DNA from: Leishmania mexicana MHOM/GT/2001/U1103
Taxonomy: Eukaryota; Euglenozoa; Kinetoplastea; Trypanosomatida; Trypanosomatidae
Direction: 5' to 3'
DNA: 64,000 nucleotides
Assembly: GCF_000234665.1 (NCBI RefSeq)
Contig: NC_018312.1
Coordinates: 1,545,791-1,609,790 of the forward strand
This document shows, piece after piece, positions 21,096-32,900 of the stretch (position 1 is the first letter of the stretch; each line of letters begins with the position of its first letter). The notes below the pieces were generated by a model, which searched no databases, was not told where the DNA came from, and saw only the letters and a list, made by a program, of their open reading frames with translations. The position numbers and the translations under genes are program-made.

Positions 21096-24000
21096 TCATT
21101 GCCCTGGTGCAACGGCGGCGGTGTTTGGGGGCCCTAAAGCATCCGCCTGGATAGACGGCAACGCAGCAGCGGTGCCCTTTCCAGTGGCTCCAGCGGCCTG
21201 CAACGGTGAGTGGCCCACACGGTCGTCCAGCGGTGTTAATGTGCCAGGTCGATGATGCAGCGCACGTGCCACCGTGCTGCCCACCTCTGAGGAGCTGGAT
21301 GTAGCACTGCCAAGGTGCACCGGTTGCGAGGCGCGCAGGTCTGCGAGGTTGATGCGATCCCCCCCGTTCAACTGCCGTCCTGGAGCTGGTGTGCGGCGCA
21401 CACGCGTGGCGGCTTGCACGGACGATCCTCTGCCGCTCCCATTGCTGCTGGCAGCGATGGGAGTGGATGACGATGTGGCAAGTTCCACTGCCGTCGGGCC
21501 GCTTGTCTCAGTCTGCTGCTTGTCAGCGTTGTAGCTGCGACGTGCGCGCACCAATGACGCCGTCGCAGGTGCGGGAACCGCGGGAGCGAGCGTGGTGGGG
21601 TTGGTCGACGCGGCAGCCGTGTTGCTGCTGCTGCCAGCATGGCTGCCGTTCAGCCGGGTTGCGCCAGTCTGCCCGTCCAAGCTAAAGAACGTCCCTGGCG
21701 GCTTCAATCTGCTGTGAGACGACGGTACCGTTGCACCACTGTGCTCTACCACCGCGGCCGGCGTGCATGCCTCGTGTAGCAAAGACGGCGTAGAGTCGTA
21801 GGAGATGGAGTCGGTGCTCTGAGCACGGCCGCTGCGCACGCGTTGGTCAGAGGCGCCGGCGCTGGATGTGCGGCTGCTTGTGGTCAGTCGCCAACGCAGT
21901 GCTCCATCACCGTCGGGGGTGCGCACCGACAGCGGCGGCTGCGTGCTCCCGACGCTCGGCAGGCAATCGGCCGAGGACGGCATACGCGTGTCACATGAGG
22001 TGCTGTGCCTCGTAGTTCCTGTCCTGACGGTGCTGCGCCGCGATGAATCCAGCCGAGACGCCTGCGCTACACTGATGTGCGAGTCGCCAGTGTTTCCGGG
22101 CGAGGCGGTCGTCAGGGCCGTCAGCGGCTTGCGAGATGGAGGGGACTCGGTCGTGACAGCGGAAGAAATGATGACGGCGGGGCGCACCTGCTGCTGCGGC
22201 TGGTGTGGCAAGGTGATTCTCTGGATAGCAGCGGATAGCCTCGGAGACGTCTGTGTCACAGACCGAAGAACCCCCGACGTGGCGGATGTAACGCCAATGG
22301 CGGTGAGCGACAGAAGCGGCGGGCGCGAGAAGGTGGTGGTGCTGGTACTGGCCAACAACGACATCGCCTGATGCGTGTTCACGGGCGTCGGGGACGCACC
22401 GTCACCATTTTTCTCACGCTCTCCAGCATTGTCCTCGCGCTGATCAACACTCCTGAGATCTGCTCCGTGCCCGCCACGACCTGCTTTCGCTGAGACGACT
22501 GTGGGAACAGCCGGGTGGGTCTGCGGCGACCTCGGTAGGTGCACGGCGTGTTGCCGCGCATTCTCCGGCGACATTGTGTGTGTGCTCCAGCTAGCCTGCG
22601 AATCGTCGATATCAGCGGCAGCATGGTCATTCTCTTCCGTGGAAAGACCAACCGAGGGCAGCTGGTTCGTCCCGCGCACCGCCTCAGTGCGCTCTTGGCC
22701 GGCTTCCCTCTCAAACGGAGGAGTGCTTGAAGGTGACAGCATCCCGCTGTGAGCGGCCGGCGCCGTGACAGAGATGCGCCGTGTAGCCTGGATGCCGTGC
22801 CCGCTTGCCATGCACGGCGATATCGCTCCGAGCACGCTCTTCTTAGTGTCCGGTGACGTCGATAGAGTCGCACGAGTCGCAGGCACAACGCTACTAGTGG
22901 TACAAATGTTAGGACCGGCGTGGACCGCACCAGCCGGCGTGATAGACCTCGGCGTCCGCTCTGGTACTGGGGACGGGCTTGTTGCGTCACAACTTGCCTC
23001 CGTGCAGTCCTCGAGCACCAAGATCTGACCCTGATAGCGATTCTTTGCGTAGGCGAGACGCTGGCGCTTCACCGGCGAGGGGACATTATCCCTCTTCCTC
23101 CTGGTATGCGATGTGCGTGGGGGCGACGCCCTCGCTAGCGGTGAGGCGCCGGGTGGGAGCGGAGGGGACGTCGCAACGGCCGCTCCAGCGCCGCTCGCGG
23201 TTCCGCGAAATCTGTTGCTGTCGTCCTTTGCCTCCGCACGCAATGTGGTGGGTTCGTCAAGGTGGCTGTGCTCGCTGCCCTGTGCCACAGCGAGAGGTGA
23301 GGTCGAGATCGTTGTGGGTGTTGCCCCTACAGTGGCGCCCTGCCTCTCCCGTGGCTCGTCCCCGCTTGTCTTGAGACCGTTGTCGCACTTTGCCGTCGCC
23401 GTCGGTGATGCGCGTGCTGGTACATCGGCTAACGCACGAGCACCGCTATAATTGGCGCTGCGCTGTTTCGGCTGCCGTGCTAGCACTGGCTGCTGCTTCA
23501 GTAGTGCCGCCGCGCGTGTCATTCGTGTTCCACCCGCCCCAGCAGCGCAGTCGCTACGCGCTCGGCTGACCGCGATGACTGCCGGCGGAGACACCCTTGT
23601 CGTCTGTGTACTCGCTTTCCAGTGCGCTACCGGCAACGCATCCGAGATGGCTCGAGTCTCACGCAGCCGGTCCAATTTTTCAGACGTCAGCTCGCACTTC
23701 GAAGATGTTACTCTTGCAATGGGGGCGGTAGCTTCGGTTGTGGTAGTCGTCACAGGGCGCGCCACAGCCGTGGGAGTGGCCAGCCCTTTGCTCGCTACAC
23801 CGGCGCCAGCGCGTGGCGAGGCCCCGCTGGCACCGCTGCGGGGCGACCCGCGCAGTTTGTCGAACTTGTTGAGGCTGACCCCTGACGTCCAGACCGCACC
23901 GGTGCCACCGCCGCAGACGACCTGCGCGCCAGACCACGCCGTCAAGGACGAGCCAGACATGCACGTTTGTTGATCACTCGCCAACGGCGATACGCCGCGC

Positions 24001-24227
24001 CGCATCGACGCACTCGGTGAGATGCCCAGCGACACGTTTACCGCGGGAAACGGCCAGGGAAGGCTCTTGAAGTGCTGGCTCAGCACTTCACTCTCGAGCT
24101 CGGTGGACACGTCCGACTCGTCTTCCTCGTCCTCCTCGTCCTCCTCATCAACATCATCGTGTCGCTGCGGCGAGAGGGCCGGCAGCGGCGGACGTTCCAG
24201 CCGCTGCGCTGGCCGTATCGGCTCCAT
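21096..24227 (-). CDS. Large low-complexity protein of unknown function
   Basis: A 1043-residue protein starting at ATG 24225-24227. The N terminus contains a run of Asp/Glu (about 24-38). The rest is rich in Ser, Thr, Ala, Pro and Arg with scattered SP/TP sites and no transmembrane segment, signal peptide or recognised domain. Such long disordered proteins are common in trypanosomatids and often act as phosphorylated scaffolds; I do not assign a function. The open frame is far longer than neighbouring chance frames, and it begins at a clean ATG close to pyrimidine-rich minus-strand sequence. After its TGA stop the same frame stays open to 20625 (see findings). Confidence 0.7.
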   Translation of the reverse strand: MEPIRPAQRLERPPLPALSPQRHDDVDEEDEEDEEDESDVSTELESEVLSQHFKSLPWPFPAVNVSLGISPSASMRRGVSPLASDQQTCMSGSSLTAWSGAQVVCGGGTGAVWTSGVSLNKFDKLRGSPRSGASGASPRAGAGVASKGLATPTAVARPVTTTTTEATAPIARVTSSKCELTSEKLDRLRETRAISDALPVAHWKASTQTTRVSPPAVIAVSRARSDCAAGAGGTRMTRAAALLKQQPVLARQPKQRSANYSGARALADVPARASPTATAKCDNGLKTSGDEPRERQGATVGATPTTISTSPLAVAQGSEHSHLDEPTTLRAEAKDDSNRFRGTASGAGAAVATSPPLPPGASPLARASPPRTSHTRRKRDNVPSPVKRQRLAYAKNRYQGQILVLEDCTEASCDATSPSPVPERTPRSITPAGAVHAGPNICTTSSVVPATRATLSTSPDTKKSVLGAISPCMASGHGIQATRRISVTAPAAHSGMLSPSSTPPFEREAGQERTEAVRGTNQLPSVGLSTEENDHAAADIDDSQASWSTHTMSPENARQHAVHLPRSPQTHPAVPTVVSAKAGRGGHGADLRSVDQREDNAGEREKNGDGASPTPVNTHQAMSLLASTSTTTFSRPPLLSLTAIGVTSATSGVLRSVTQTSPRLSAAIQRITLPHQPQQQVRPAVIISSAVTTESPPSRKPLTALTTASPGNTGDSHISVAQASRLDSSRRSTVRTGTTRHSTSCDTRMPSSADCLPSVGSTQPPLSVRTPDGDGALRWRLTTSSRTSSAGASDQRVRSGRAQSTDSISYDSTPSLLHEACTPAAVVEHSGATVPSSHSRLKPPGTFFSLDGQTGATRLNGSHAGSSSNTAAASTNPTTLAPAVPAPATASLVRARRSYNADKQQTETSGPTAVELATSSSTPIAASSNGSGRGSSVQAATRVRRTPAPGRQLNGGDRINLADLRASQPVHLGSATSSSSEVGSTVARALHHRPGTLTPLDDRVGHSPLQAAGATGKGTAAALPSIQADALGPPNTAAVAPGQ

Positions 24228-25319
24228 GCTGATGGACTAAAACTTGAATGGGGGAGAGAAGGGACAAAGGAGATAGTGCCCACTTTCGGTGTGTCTGTCT
24301 GTGTGTGTGCTTGTGGCTGTGTGCACCAGTGATCAGGGAGAACAGAGAGTACCCACAGACGCAACGAGAGAGAGCGACAGCTGTGCGTGCGAGAGCCCCC
24401 ACAACAAAGGAAAACAAAGGGTCGTTGATCTGATCGGGATGGGAAGTCAGAGATAGATAGTCGGGGCGATGGCGCGTGAAAAGGATGTGCGCAAGAACAA
24501 GAACGCGAACCGAGTGCGCAAGAAGGTTGAACAACGACCGGGGGAGGGAGGAGCAGTTGTCTGCTTGTGTACTCGTAGGCGTGCGCAAGTCCATGCGTGG
24601 GCGCGTATCTGGGTGTGTGCTCGGTGAACGATACCGCTAGCGAGGACAGAGACATAAAAACTTTTCCTTTTCAGCACGGCCACTCTCCGCCAGGGTGCAC
24701 GAGCCCGACGCCACTCCGCCCACCAGCCGGCCACGCGCCCCATCGCCTGGTGCACCCCTCCCCTCACCTCGGGGTGCCTCGGCCCCCCCACCACCAACCC
24801 ACCAGTGCGCAGTGTGAGGGCCAGGTCGGACACGCGCGGGTCACGTGGACACCCTGCCCATCATATGGATGATACAGGCATGCCCACAGCCGCAGGTCGC
24901 TCCATCACAGCGCCATCCAGGGCCTCGCCGCCAGCGTCAGCAGCGACACATCGCTCTCACCTCGCCACGTCGTAGGTGGATGGCCCTGTCACCACCAGAA
25001 GCAGTTCGGCACTCGGCAGGGGATATAGGAGGGCTGCTTGGCTTCCCCCCTCATCACCCACCACCACCACCACACACATGCAGGGAGAGTGGGGGTGGGG
25101 TGCACGGTACCCTGTTGATACCACGCAGGGAGGGGGAGGGGGATGCCCGGGCGGTCATCACGGGGTGCCGCAACACAAACAAAAGGGACGACAAGAGAAG
25201 AGTAGCGATGCGGGTGTTTGGCCTTCGCCTCTTTTGCCCCTCGGTTGCTTGCGTACACACACCGTGTGTGTGTGTGTGTGTGTGTGTGTGTCTGTGTGGC
25301 TTGCTGGCACTGGCGGCAT
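24228..25319. other. Intergenic spacer carrying a SIDER-like repeat and a GT microsatellite
   Basis: Between two minus-strand genes; contains the diverged repeat listed separately and a TG run at about 25263-25291 near the 3' end of the J-protein gene. No gene supported. Confidence 0.55.
24640..25050 (+). repeat. Diverged SIDER-like retroposon copy
   Basis: About 400 bases clearly related to the four strand-switch copies A-D. Shared blocks include GGTCACGTGGACACCCTGCC (against GGTCATGTGGGCACCCTGCC in copy A), CAGCAGCGACACATCGCT, a CAGCGCCATC block and GGGATAGGGGGG-like sequence near the 3' end. It lies in the presumed 3' UTR of the J-protein gene. SIDER elements are short (~0.55 kb) degenerate retroposons derived from ingi/L1Tc that sit mainly in Leishmania 3' UTRs. 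The SIDER assignment rests on length, location and copy number, not on a visible 79-base signature. Confidence 0.6.
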
Positions 25320-26300
25320 CTAAAACAGCTGCAAGTCGTTCCACTCCTTGCGCTGCCGCTCCAGCTCCGCCGCCAGCGCAGCCTCTTCCTTCTCTTTTTC
25401 ATCCTTGAGTTTACGCCGCCGCGCCGCCTCCTCGCCCAGGCGCGCGGCCTCCAGCTGCTGATCTCGCAGCGCCTCCATCCGCCGCTTCTGCAAGCGCTCC
25501 TCGGCTGTCATGCTTTCCTCGGGGCCGAACCTATTGGCGTCACCACCGCTGCCACTCACGCCGCGCTGCGCGGCCGCCGCCCTCAACGCCGCCTCTTTCT
25601 TTCTCTGCTGTTCGAAGGCAACTTTGAAGCGCACAAGTTTCCTCTCATCCGCCAGCTCCTTGTGCGCCGTCTCGAAGACTGTGAAGGCATCCCGCACGTG
25701 GAGCAGCTGGCACTTGTCGGGATGCAACGCCTGGGCCATCTTGCGGTAGCGCCGGTCGACGTCGGCCACGGTACAGCTGCTGGGGTCCACGTCGAGGATG
25801 ATGAAGTAGTCAGTCGCCTTGCACTGCAGCACCCGCCGAATCTCAGCCGTCTTCTGCGCGTCGCTGGACAGACCGCTAGCGGCTAGTTGCGTGAGGGAGC
25901 CGAAGGCGATGGGCGGCAGCGCGGTCTCCACTTCACGTGCGCGCTTCTGCCCCGCCGCGGTGCCAGCAGCCGGGATAGTGCGACTCCCTGTCGCCGTGCC
26001 GGAGGTGCCCTCCTCTGCTAGTCGATCCTGCTGCTTCTGATACGCCCGCTTCAGGTGGTAAAATATGGACTCCTGGCTGAGCGATTTGTGTACCTTCTCC
26101 GCAGCGTGAAAGGCGTCCGCGGCGTTCGGGAGCTGGCACTTGTCCGGATGCAGGAGCAGCGCAATCTTGCGATATTGCCGGTTCACATCCGCCAGTTCGC
26201 ACGTGGCGATGTCGAGCTGGAGAAATTCAAACGGGCTCGCCTTGCGCGCCTCGCACGCCAGCAGCCGCGCAATCTCAGCCGCCTGCTGCGCCTCGCTCAT
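25320..26300 (-). CDS. Tandem J-domain (DnaJ-like) protein
   Basis: A 326-residue protein from the ATG at 26298-26300; an extension to GTG at 26399 is open but not favoured. Two J domains are visible: the first at about residues 21-90 with HPD at 51-53, the second at about 161-230 with HPD at 193-195. Both keep the HPDKCQL context and a similar helix II, and each is preceded by a similar AEI.R.L.C.A helix, so the protein arose by internal duplication. The C terminus (about 240-326) is a Glu/Arg/Lys coiled coil. The HPD tripeptide stimulates Hsp70 ATPase, so both domains look functional. There is no signal peptide, Gly/Phe region or zinc finger, making it a type III (class C) J-protein, probably cytosolic or nuclear. 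Confidence 0.85.
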   Translation of the reverse strand: MSEAQQAAEIARLLACEARKASPFEFLQLDIATCELADVNRQYRKIALLLHPDKCQLPNAADAFHAAEKVHKSLSQESIFYHLKRAYQKQQDRLAEEGTSGTATGSRTIPAAGTAAGQKRAREVETALPPIAFGSLTQLAASGLSSDAQKTAEIRRVLQCKATDYFIILDVDPSSCTVADVDRRYRKMAQALHPDKCQLLHVRDAFTVFETAHKELADERKLVRFKVAFEQQRKKEAALRAAAAQRGVSGSGGDANRFGPEESMTAEERLQKRRMEALRDQQLEAARLGEEAARRRKLKDEKEKEEAALAAELERQRKEWNDLQLF

Positions 26301-26974
26301 CCTTGAGAAAAGGGCTGTGATGTTCTCCGTGGAGGATCTGTATGCGGGTGCCCGGTGTACGCCCCCCGCCGCACTTGTCAAGGTGTCCCCACCAACCACC
26401 GCGCGGCCTCTGCTCCTGTGTGGGGATGCTCTCAGACGTTAGCGAAATAGAGAAAAAAGTGGAAGTCCAGTGCACATGACAGGTTGGGGGGGTGCCACCC
26501 TGTCGGCTGTGAGGAACCGCTGTGGCGGTTGGTGCTTGAGAATAGGAAGAAAGATGGAGAGACCACGGCAAACGGTGAGGTGGACATCAAAGGCCGAAGC
26601 ATACAGCGACATGGCGGCGCAGTGCTGAGGGTCATCGCCACGGAGACGAAGCCTGTAAGTTGAAGAACCTCAGTGGCATACGATCACAGGGTAGTCCCCC
26701 GCTACCTGTCCCCACCACCACCACCACCACTGTGGCAGTCGCGCTGCTGTGAACGTGTGTGAGTGCGCGCTCACGCATTTTGGAGGAAGGGGGAGGGGGG
26801 CACCTGGCATCATGTAGAACAACACATACAGAAGAAGGCCGTTCGCATCACCGGCATCGTCCATACACACACTCATGCACACATCGGCGAAGACTCGCAT
26901 AAAAGAGAAAAAGGCGCACACATCTCGCTTGTGGGGGCTGCTGCGTGGCGCATCCGGCTTCGTCCCTGCTCGGC
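26301..26974. other. Intergenic spacer
   Basis: No gene supported. Contains a CCA repeat at about 26712-26730 and GA/CA-rich tracts. It is the 5' flank of the J-protein and the 3' UTR of the VWA8-like gene. Confidence 0.5.
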
Positions 26975-29900
26975 TCAGAATAAATTCGCGGAGGTGAAGA
27001 TCTGACGCAGTACCTGCGGCAGCACATCGGTTCGCATGCACTCATACCCATGTCCCGCCGGCAGCTGCTGCTGCAGGTGCGACGCCTGCGCCCCGAGCGT
27101 GGCGATAAAGATGCAGAACATCTTCACCTCCGGCTTGCTCTGAATGATCGCTGTCAGCTCGCGCGGCGTGATGCCGTACTGGCGCAGGTTCGCGTCGCTG
27201 ATCACAAACACAAAATACGAGTCGCCCTTCTCCTTTGTCACCAGCTCAATGCTCCGCCGCATCGCATCGACGGTGTTGTCCCCGGACCAGCAGTACTGCG
27301 CATACGCCAACATCTTCTGACAGATGATCATGCGCTCCTTTTGGTTCGCAGGCGGGGCGCCGAAGTTAACGAGAGGGATGTTGTCGCTGTCGCCGTTGTG
27401 GCCAATCATGGCGTAGTCCAGCTTCGACTCGAACCCGGCAAAGGCTTCCATGATCATGATGGTCGTCTCGAGCAACTTGGTCAAGCGCTGATCCATGCTG
27501 TTGAAGCGGTACATGCTCGCACTCACGTCTAGCACAAAGACCAGCCGCTTCTTGTGCTGCTGCTGGAACGGGTTCGTCTCCTTCGAGTCGACGCGGCGCT
27601 TGTATACATTTTTTTCGCCAACGATCCCCTCAACGAGCTTCTTGTCATCCCACACGCCGTCCGTCTGCCCTGTAATCCACACCCGCTCGCCCTCGGAAGC
27701 CTTCAGCCCCATCAAAAGCGTCCGCAGCTGCGCCACCGCCGGCTGCACACGCTCCTGCAGGCCCTTGTACTGCTCGTACTCCTCTTCGGACATGCCGATC
27801 GACTGCAGGCGTTCCTTGAGCGCCTTGCGGCCCATCCGCCTCGCCTCCTCCAGCAGGTGCTTCGGCACCTTGCGCTTCTCCTCGGGCGACACCTGATGCA
27901 CAGGGTTGCCCTTGTCGAGACGGTAGGGCCCGATAATCCCTCCAAGCCCCGCAGTGTCTGTGCCGCCCGTGCCGCCGGCCCACGTGTTGCCGCCGTGGTG
28001 CTCCTTGTCGTCGATCTCGCCGTGCTTCAAGGTGCCAGAAGGCTGCTTGCGCGGCGTGCTGTACCTCATCTTGAAGTCTTTCACGTCCTCCTCGCCCTCC
28101 TCGGCAGTGGCAGCGTCGCCGACAGTCTCCGCGTTGCCGGTGAGCAGTGACGACCATTCTGAGTACCGCTGCCGCACGCGCTCACCATCCACATCAGCAA
28201 CGGAGAGCTGCCGTGACGTCGACTGCCACGCGTAGACAGTGCCGCTGCGGCTGTCAAGGGACCAGCGGTTCTCTGCAGCTGCAGCAGCACAAGGCGACGC
28301 AGAAGCCGCCTGGACTGCCTCCCCAGGGGCGCTGGCAAATGTGCGCTGTGTGGCGTGTTGCGTGTCGATCACGGAGACCGTTCGGCCGTCAGGGTGGATG
28401 TGAAGAAGCTGATGGCGTGCGTCGTCAACAAGGGTGGTGAGGGCGGGCAAGGCGGCGCTCGCGGCGGCAGAACCGGTCTTACTCTTATAGTAGCGCAGCT
28501 GCAGCCCGCTCTCTGCGGTGCCCTCAACGCGAGCGTAGACGACGTTGCGACCGGCTGGGTCGTCCTTGTCGGTCTTGGAGGCTCCATCCGTGCATGGCGG
28601 TGTGCTCGCTGAAAACCCCTCGGCAGCAGCGATGCGCCACACCGACCCCTGCAAGTCTGCTGGGACAAGGACGCCATGCGACGCGCTGCTCCGGTCGCTT
28701 GCAGAGAGGTACTCCGTGGGCCCATCATCACCTGCAGCAACCGCGGGGGCCTCCACGAGCTCCAGACATTGCGTATCCGGCGAGAGAGGCAGCATCGTTG
28801 CATGAGCGCTGCCGTCGGCTGCCACCGAAACCTTCACAACCCCAGAGCGGCGATGTGGCCTTCGTTGCGACGTGTCACAGACGTCACCGACAGCAGCCGC
28901 CTCCATCTCCACCATCGCCAATCGACTGCCCACGAACCGCAGCGACGCCACCGGCTGTGGGAAGCTCACCCTCACGACTCGCCCTTGGAGGAGGAAAAGG
29001 AGCTCCCCTGTGGTGGACGAGGCGGCGGCAAAGCACAAGACACCGTGGCGGGGACTCACGTCAAGCACACGGACACCTGCCTGCGCGGCTGGCGGCGCCG
29101 ATGCAGCGCTCAAGCACCGGTCTAGGTGAAGCGGCAAAATAGGTCCGAGAGACATGGTGGTTTCTGCGCAGGGTGTCTTGCCCACTGCTGCCATTGCTCC
29201 TCCTGCGACGCCGATACGCGTAATGTACAAGTCCGAGGCAGCACCCGCCAGCACGTCAATCAGCGCCGTGCAGCCTGTCTTGTTAGAGGACACCAGCACA
29301 ACACTCTGCGGAATGCGCTCGGCGGCCCATTCAGCCCCGTCGCTCTTGCGCAGCAGAGACCTCCGCGCACCCGTCGTCTGCGACCAGGTCGCCAGCGACG
29401 GCGGCCAGACACGGCGGTGCTGCTGCTGCTGCCCCACGGTGTCAGCCACCTCGCCGTCACCGGTGCTCCAAGAAAGCTCCTCTGCAGACAAGGTGAAAGC
29501 AGTAAATCGGAAAAGCGAAGACAGGTGTGAGGCCCCTGCCGCCAGCTCCGTGGCGTACGGCGAGGACACATCAGCAAACCGCACGTGGCCCACCGGCCAG
29601 AGCGTCGCCAGTTCCTCCGCCTTGTCGGCGACCAAGTAACGAGCCTCTATGGAGGAAGGCGGCAGGCGCACTGTCGCTACAATCAACCGCAGCGCTGCTG
29701 CGCTGGGCGACGATTTACTCGTGCCGGCGCTGCCGTCCGTTCCGGACGCGCGGCGAAGCAGCAAGACCGAGAGCAGCGGCAGTGTCACCGCCTCCATCTC
29801 CGCATCGGTGCCGCCAACAGCCGTCACAGAAGTCATGGCAACAACCGTGTCGGTGCTGGGGTTCACGAATGGCAGGGTAAAGTGGCTTGCCCATTCCGTA

Positions 29901-32900
29901 AAGGCCTCTGCGGTGGATGAGGCGGCGCCGGCAGAGGACGTCGCTGGAGAGGCAGGGAAGAACGACTCTGTGGGATACGTTGTGCTCCACAACGCTGCCG
30001 TTGTGCCGCTCTCGCGACTGCCCTGTGGCCGTGCCGCAGCCGCCTCCTCTTCCGCCTCCACAATGCGTGACAGGAAGCTGTGCTCGCTGAGCGTCATTTC
30101 TGCTGGGAGGCAGACGAGAGCGGAAAAGTGCGCAGCAGCAGCAGTCGTCGCCGTCGCCGTCGTGGCCATCGCTGTCATGGGTAGCGTCACCAGCTCCTTG
30201 AAGGGAAGCAGGGGCGTCGGCTGCCCTGCCTTGTACGGCTTGAGCTGCTGCAGACCACCTTGTTGAATCATTGGCTGGAGGTAGTTGGCGAGCACCTGGC
30301 GCACCACCCGCAGCGTGTTCTCGTCACGGGCGTCGAAGTTGAAGACGTTGTTGAGTGCCTCGTAAACTCCGTCTTGCGGATAGCGCGACATATGCTTCAC
30401 CACCGCGATCAGCTCGCGGAGCGAGAAGGGGTAGGTCAGGTTCCCTTGCGTGAAGGCGCTCTGCAGTTCGAGAAAGACCAGAACGAGGCGCTCGAGTAAC
30501 GGCCGCGGCAGGGTTGGCGCGTAGGCAGTCAAGACGCGCAGCTGCGACTCCGCATCCGGGTTGCCCATCACATATGCAGCGAAGAGGTCGCCACACTCGC
30601 GGAAGAAGTCGTTGCCGTGAAACGGAAAGCCTGGCGGGTTGGCCAACACGATAATGCGAAAGTCCTGGTGAATGGCGATGCGCTGCGTCGTCCCTGCCGC
30701 CCCTGCTGCTGCCGCTGTTGCGTGCGGTTCCACCGCTGGATCGTAGATCTGCCTCCCATCACCGAGTCGCATCTCGCGGTCCTCGATCAGGCCCTTCAGC
30801 ACCTGCACCACCTCGACCGGTGCCTTGTCGATCTCGTCCACCACAAGGCAGTGACCACGCTGGACCGCCTTCACCAGCGGTGAGTCCTCCCAGACGACCT
30901 TGCCGGCCTCTACCGTGGGGTTAATCGTCAAGCTGCCCACGGTCGTGTCACGGTGCAGCTGGATGTAGTGCCGCGGGATGCCGAGGCGCGAGAGAAAGGC
31001 GTCCACCACCTTGTTCTTCCCTACGCCCTGGTTGCCGATGAGGAGGATGTTACTGCCCATGGCGTACTGCTTCGCCAGCCAGGCCAAGATCGACTCGTGT
31101 ACTCGATTCGCATGGAACCCGGTGACATACGGCACCAGGGCCAGCTCCGCCTGTGTGTACACGCGAGAAAGCAGCAGCACAGGCTCGCCATTCACGTTCC
31201 AAAGTCGACTCGAGCTTATCGAAGACTCTCCGCCGGTGCGGAAGGCGTCATCTGCAGCCACAAGAGTTTCACCCTTCGCAGTCGGTGATGCTGACGTTGC
31301 GTCACCGCGTCCCGTCGCCGCACGGACGCTCGGCTGTGCAAGCCCGCAGGTCTCCAGCGCGTGCCGCACCTTGGTAGCGGCGACACCTGTCATCAGCGGC
31401 AGCAGCAGTGTGTTGCGCACACTCTCCTCGATACGTGATGGGTAACGCACGGCAGAACGGACGAGATGGCGCAGCTGCCGGAGGCTGAGTTGCGGCATCT
31501 TGCCATCTGTGCTGTGAAGTTCCTCCAGGTCATTGCGCAACTGGATAAGTTGATCCACAACAGCCTCAATGCGCTGCTGGGCCGCCACCGGTGCCTCTTG
31601 CTTCCGCCACGCCTCTGCCTCCAGCAGTCGTGCCTCTGCCTGGGCGACTTGCCGCAGCACCGGTCCTATCGCGTCCTCGCCGCCGTCCGGCATCGCCACC
31701 ATGCGGAACAGGGTTGTGAGGTCTTGTGTGATGAAGAAGTCCCTCGCGCCTCGGCTTCCGGCCGCACCGCCGCTGACGGGTAGTGGCGGACGTGCCGTTG
31801 CCACCACTCGGAAGCACGGGTGCACCGGGAAGATCTTCCGCTCCCGCATCTCCGCATCCGTCGGTTGCCACACCACCGCTCCGGTACTCGGGTCGCGCTC
31901 GGTGAACCTCTCCTTTAGCAGGTTATACTCCATCGGCGACTTCAAGATTGTGCCGTCAGTCAGGACGGCGCTCTGGTCCACGAGGAGCTGCTGTAAGGAT
32001 GATAGCATGCCGCTCGGCAGCTTCTCCATGCCATCCAGCACGACCAGCTCGCCGTAGATGGCAGCGTGCAGCAGTGGCGAGTCCTGCCACGTCGTGTTGC
32101 CCGTCTTGGGGTCCGTCATGCGCTGCTGGAAGAGGTCCTTGTGCGTCATGTCCACGTACAGGTGCATCGTCGACGCAAGTCCGTACCCCAGCAGCCGCGC
32201 AAACGCGCGTACCATGGCTGTCTTCCCGCAGCCAGTGGGGCCGAGCAGACAGATGTGCTGTCGGCTGGCGTGCACCTGCAGCATCGTCTGCAGGATGTGG
32301 TAGTGCTCTGTTGTGAAGACCGTGGAGGGCGCAGCCGTGGTGCTGAGGTGCTCCGCGACGTCCCACCCAGCATTGCCACTCGCGTCGAGGGGCCCGCGTG
32401 AGGAGAGCGCCTGAGCTCCCATGAAGACCTTCAGGAGGTACGTTCCCGACTGCCCGGGATGCGTTAAGCTGTGCGCAGCAGTCGCCACCACCGCCTCTGC
32501 CACAGCAACCGGCACACCGGAGAACGCCGTGGTGGATGTAACGTTCCGGTACTCCAGGATATAGTTGCAAGTCTGCTGCACCGTCAATGGAACCCTGGTG
32601 GTCGTCACGGCAGCCGACACGAGCTGGGCCGAACGAACGTAGGCACGCGCTGCCGCTGCGCCGCGGGGCTCGTCATCCGCTGACTCTACGTCTTGCCCTT
32701 GCACGAGAGCGCGCAGTCTTTCACTCACACGCGACCTCTTGGAGGGTGGTTCGCGCACTTGGTGGCCATGCGGCGCATTTAGCCCACTACTCTCACTGCT
32801 GGAGCGGTGAGAATGCGCGTTGCTGGTGGCGAGGTCAGCTGCGAGCAGCAAAGGTGGATACACGTGGCAATGCTGAAGCACCTCTGCGTACTGCGCCAAC

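Noticed and set aside
26301..26399. Longer form of the J-protein starting at 26399
   Set aside because: The first codon would be GTG; Leishmania normally starts at ATG, and the ATG at 26300 lies just before the first conserved helix.
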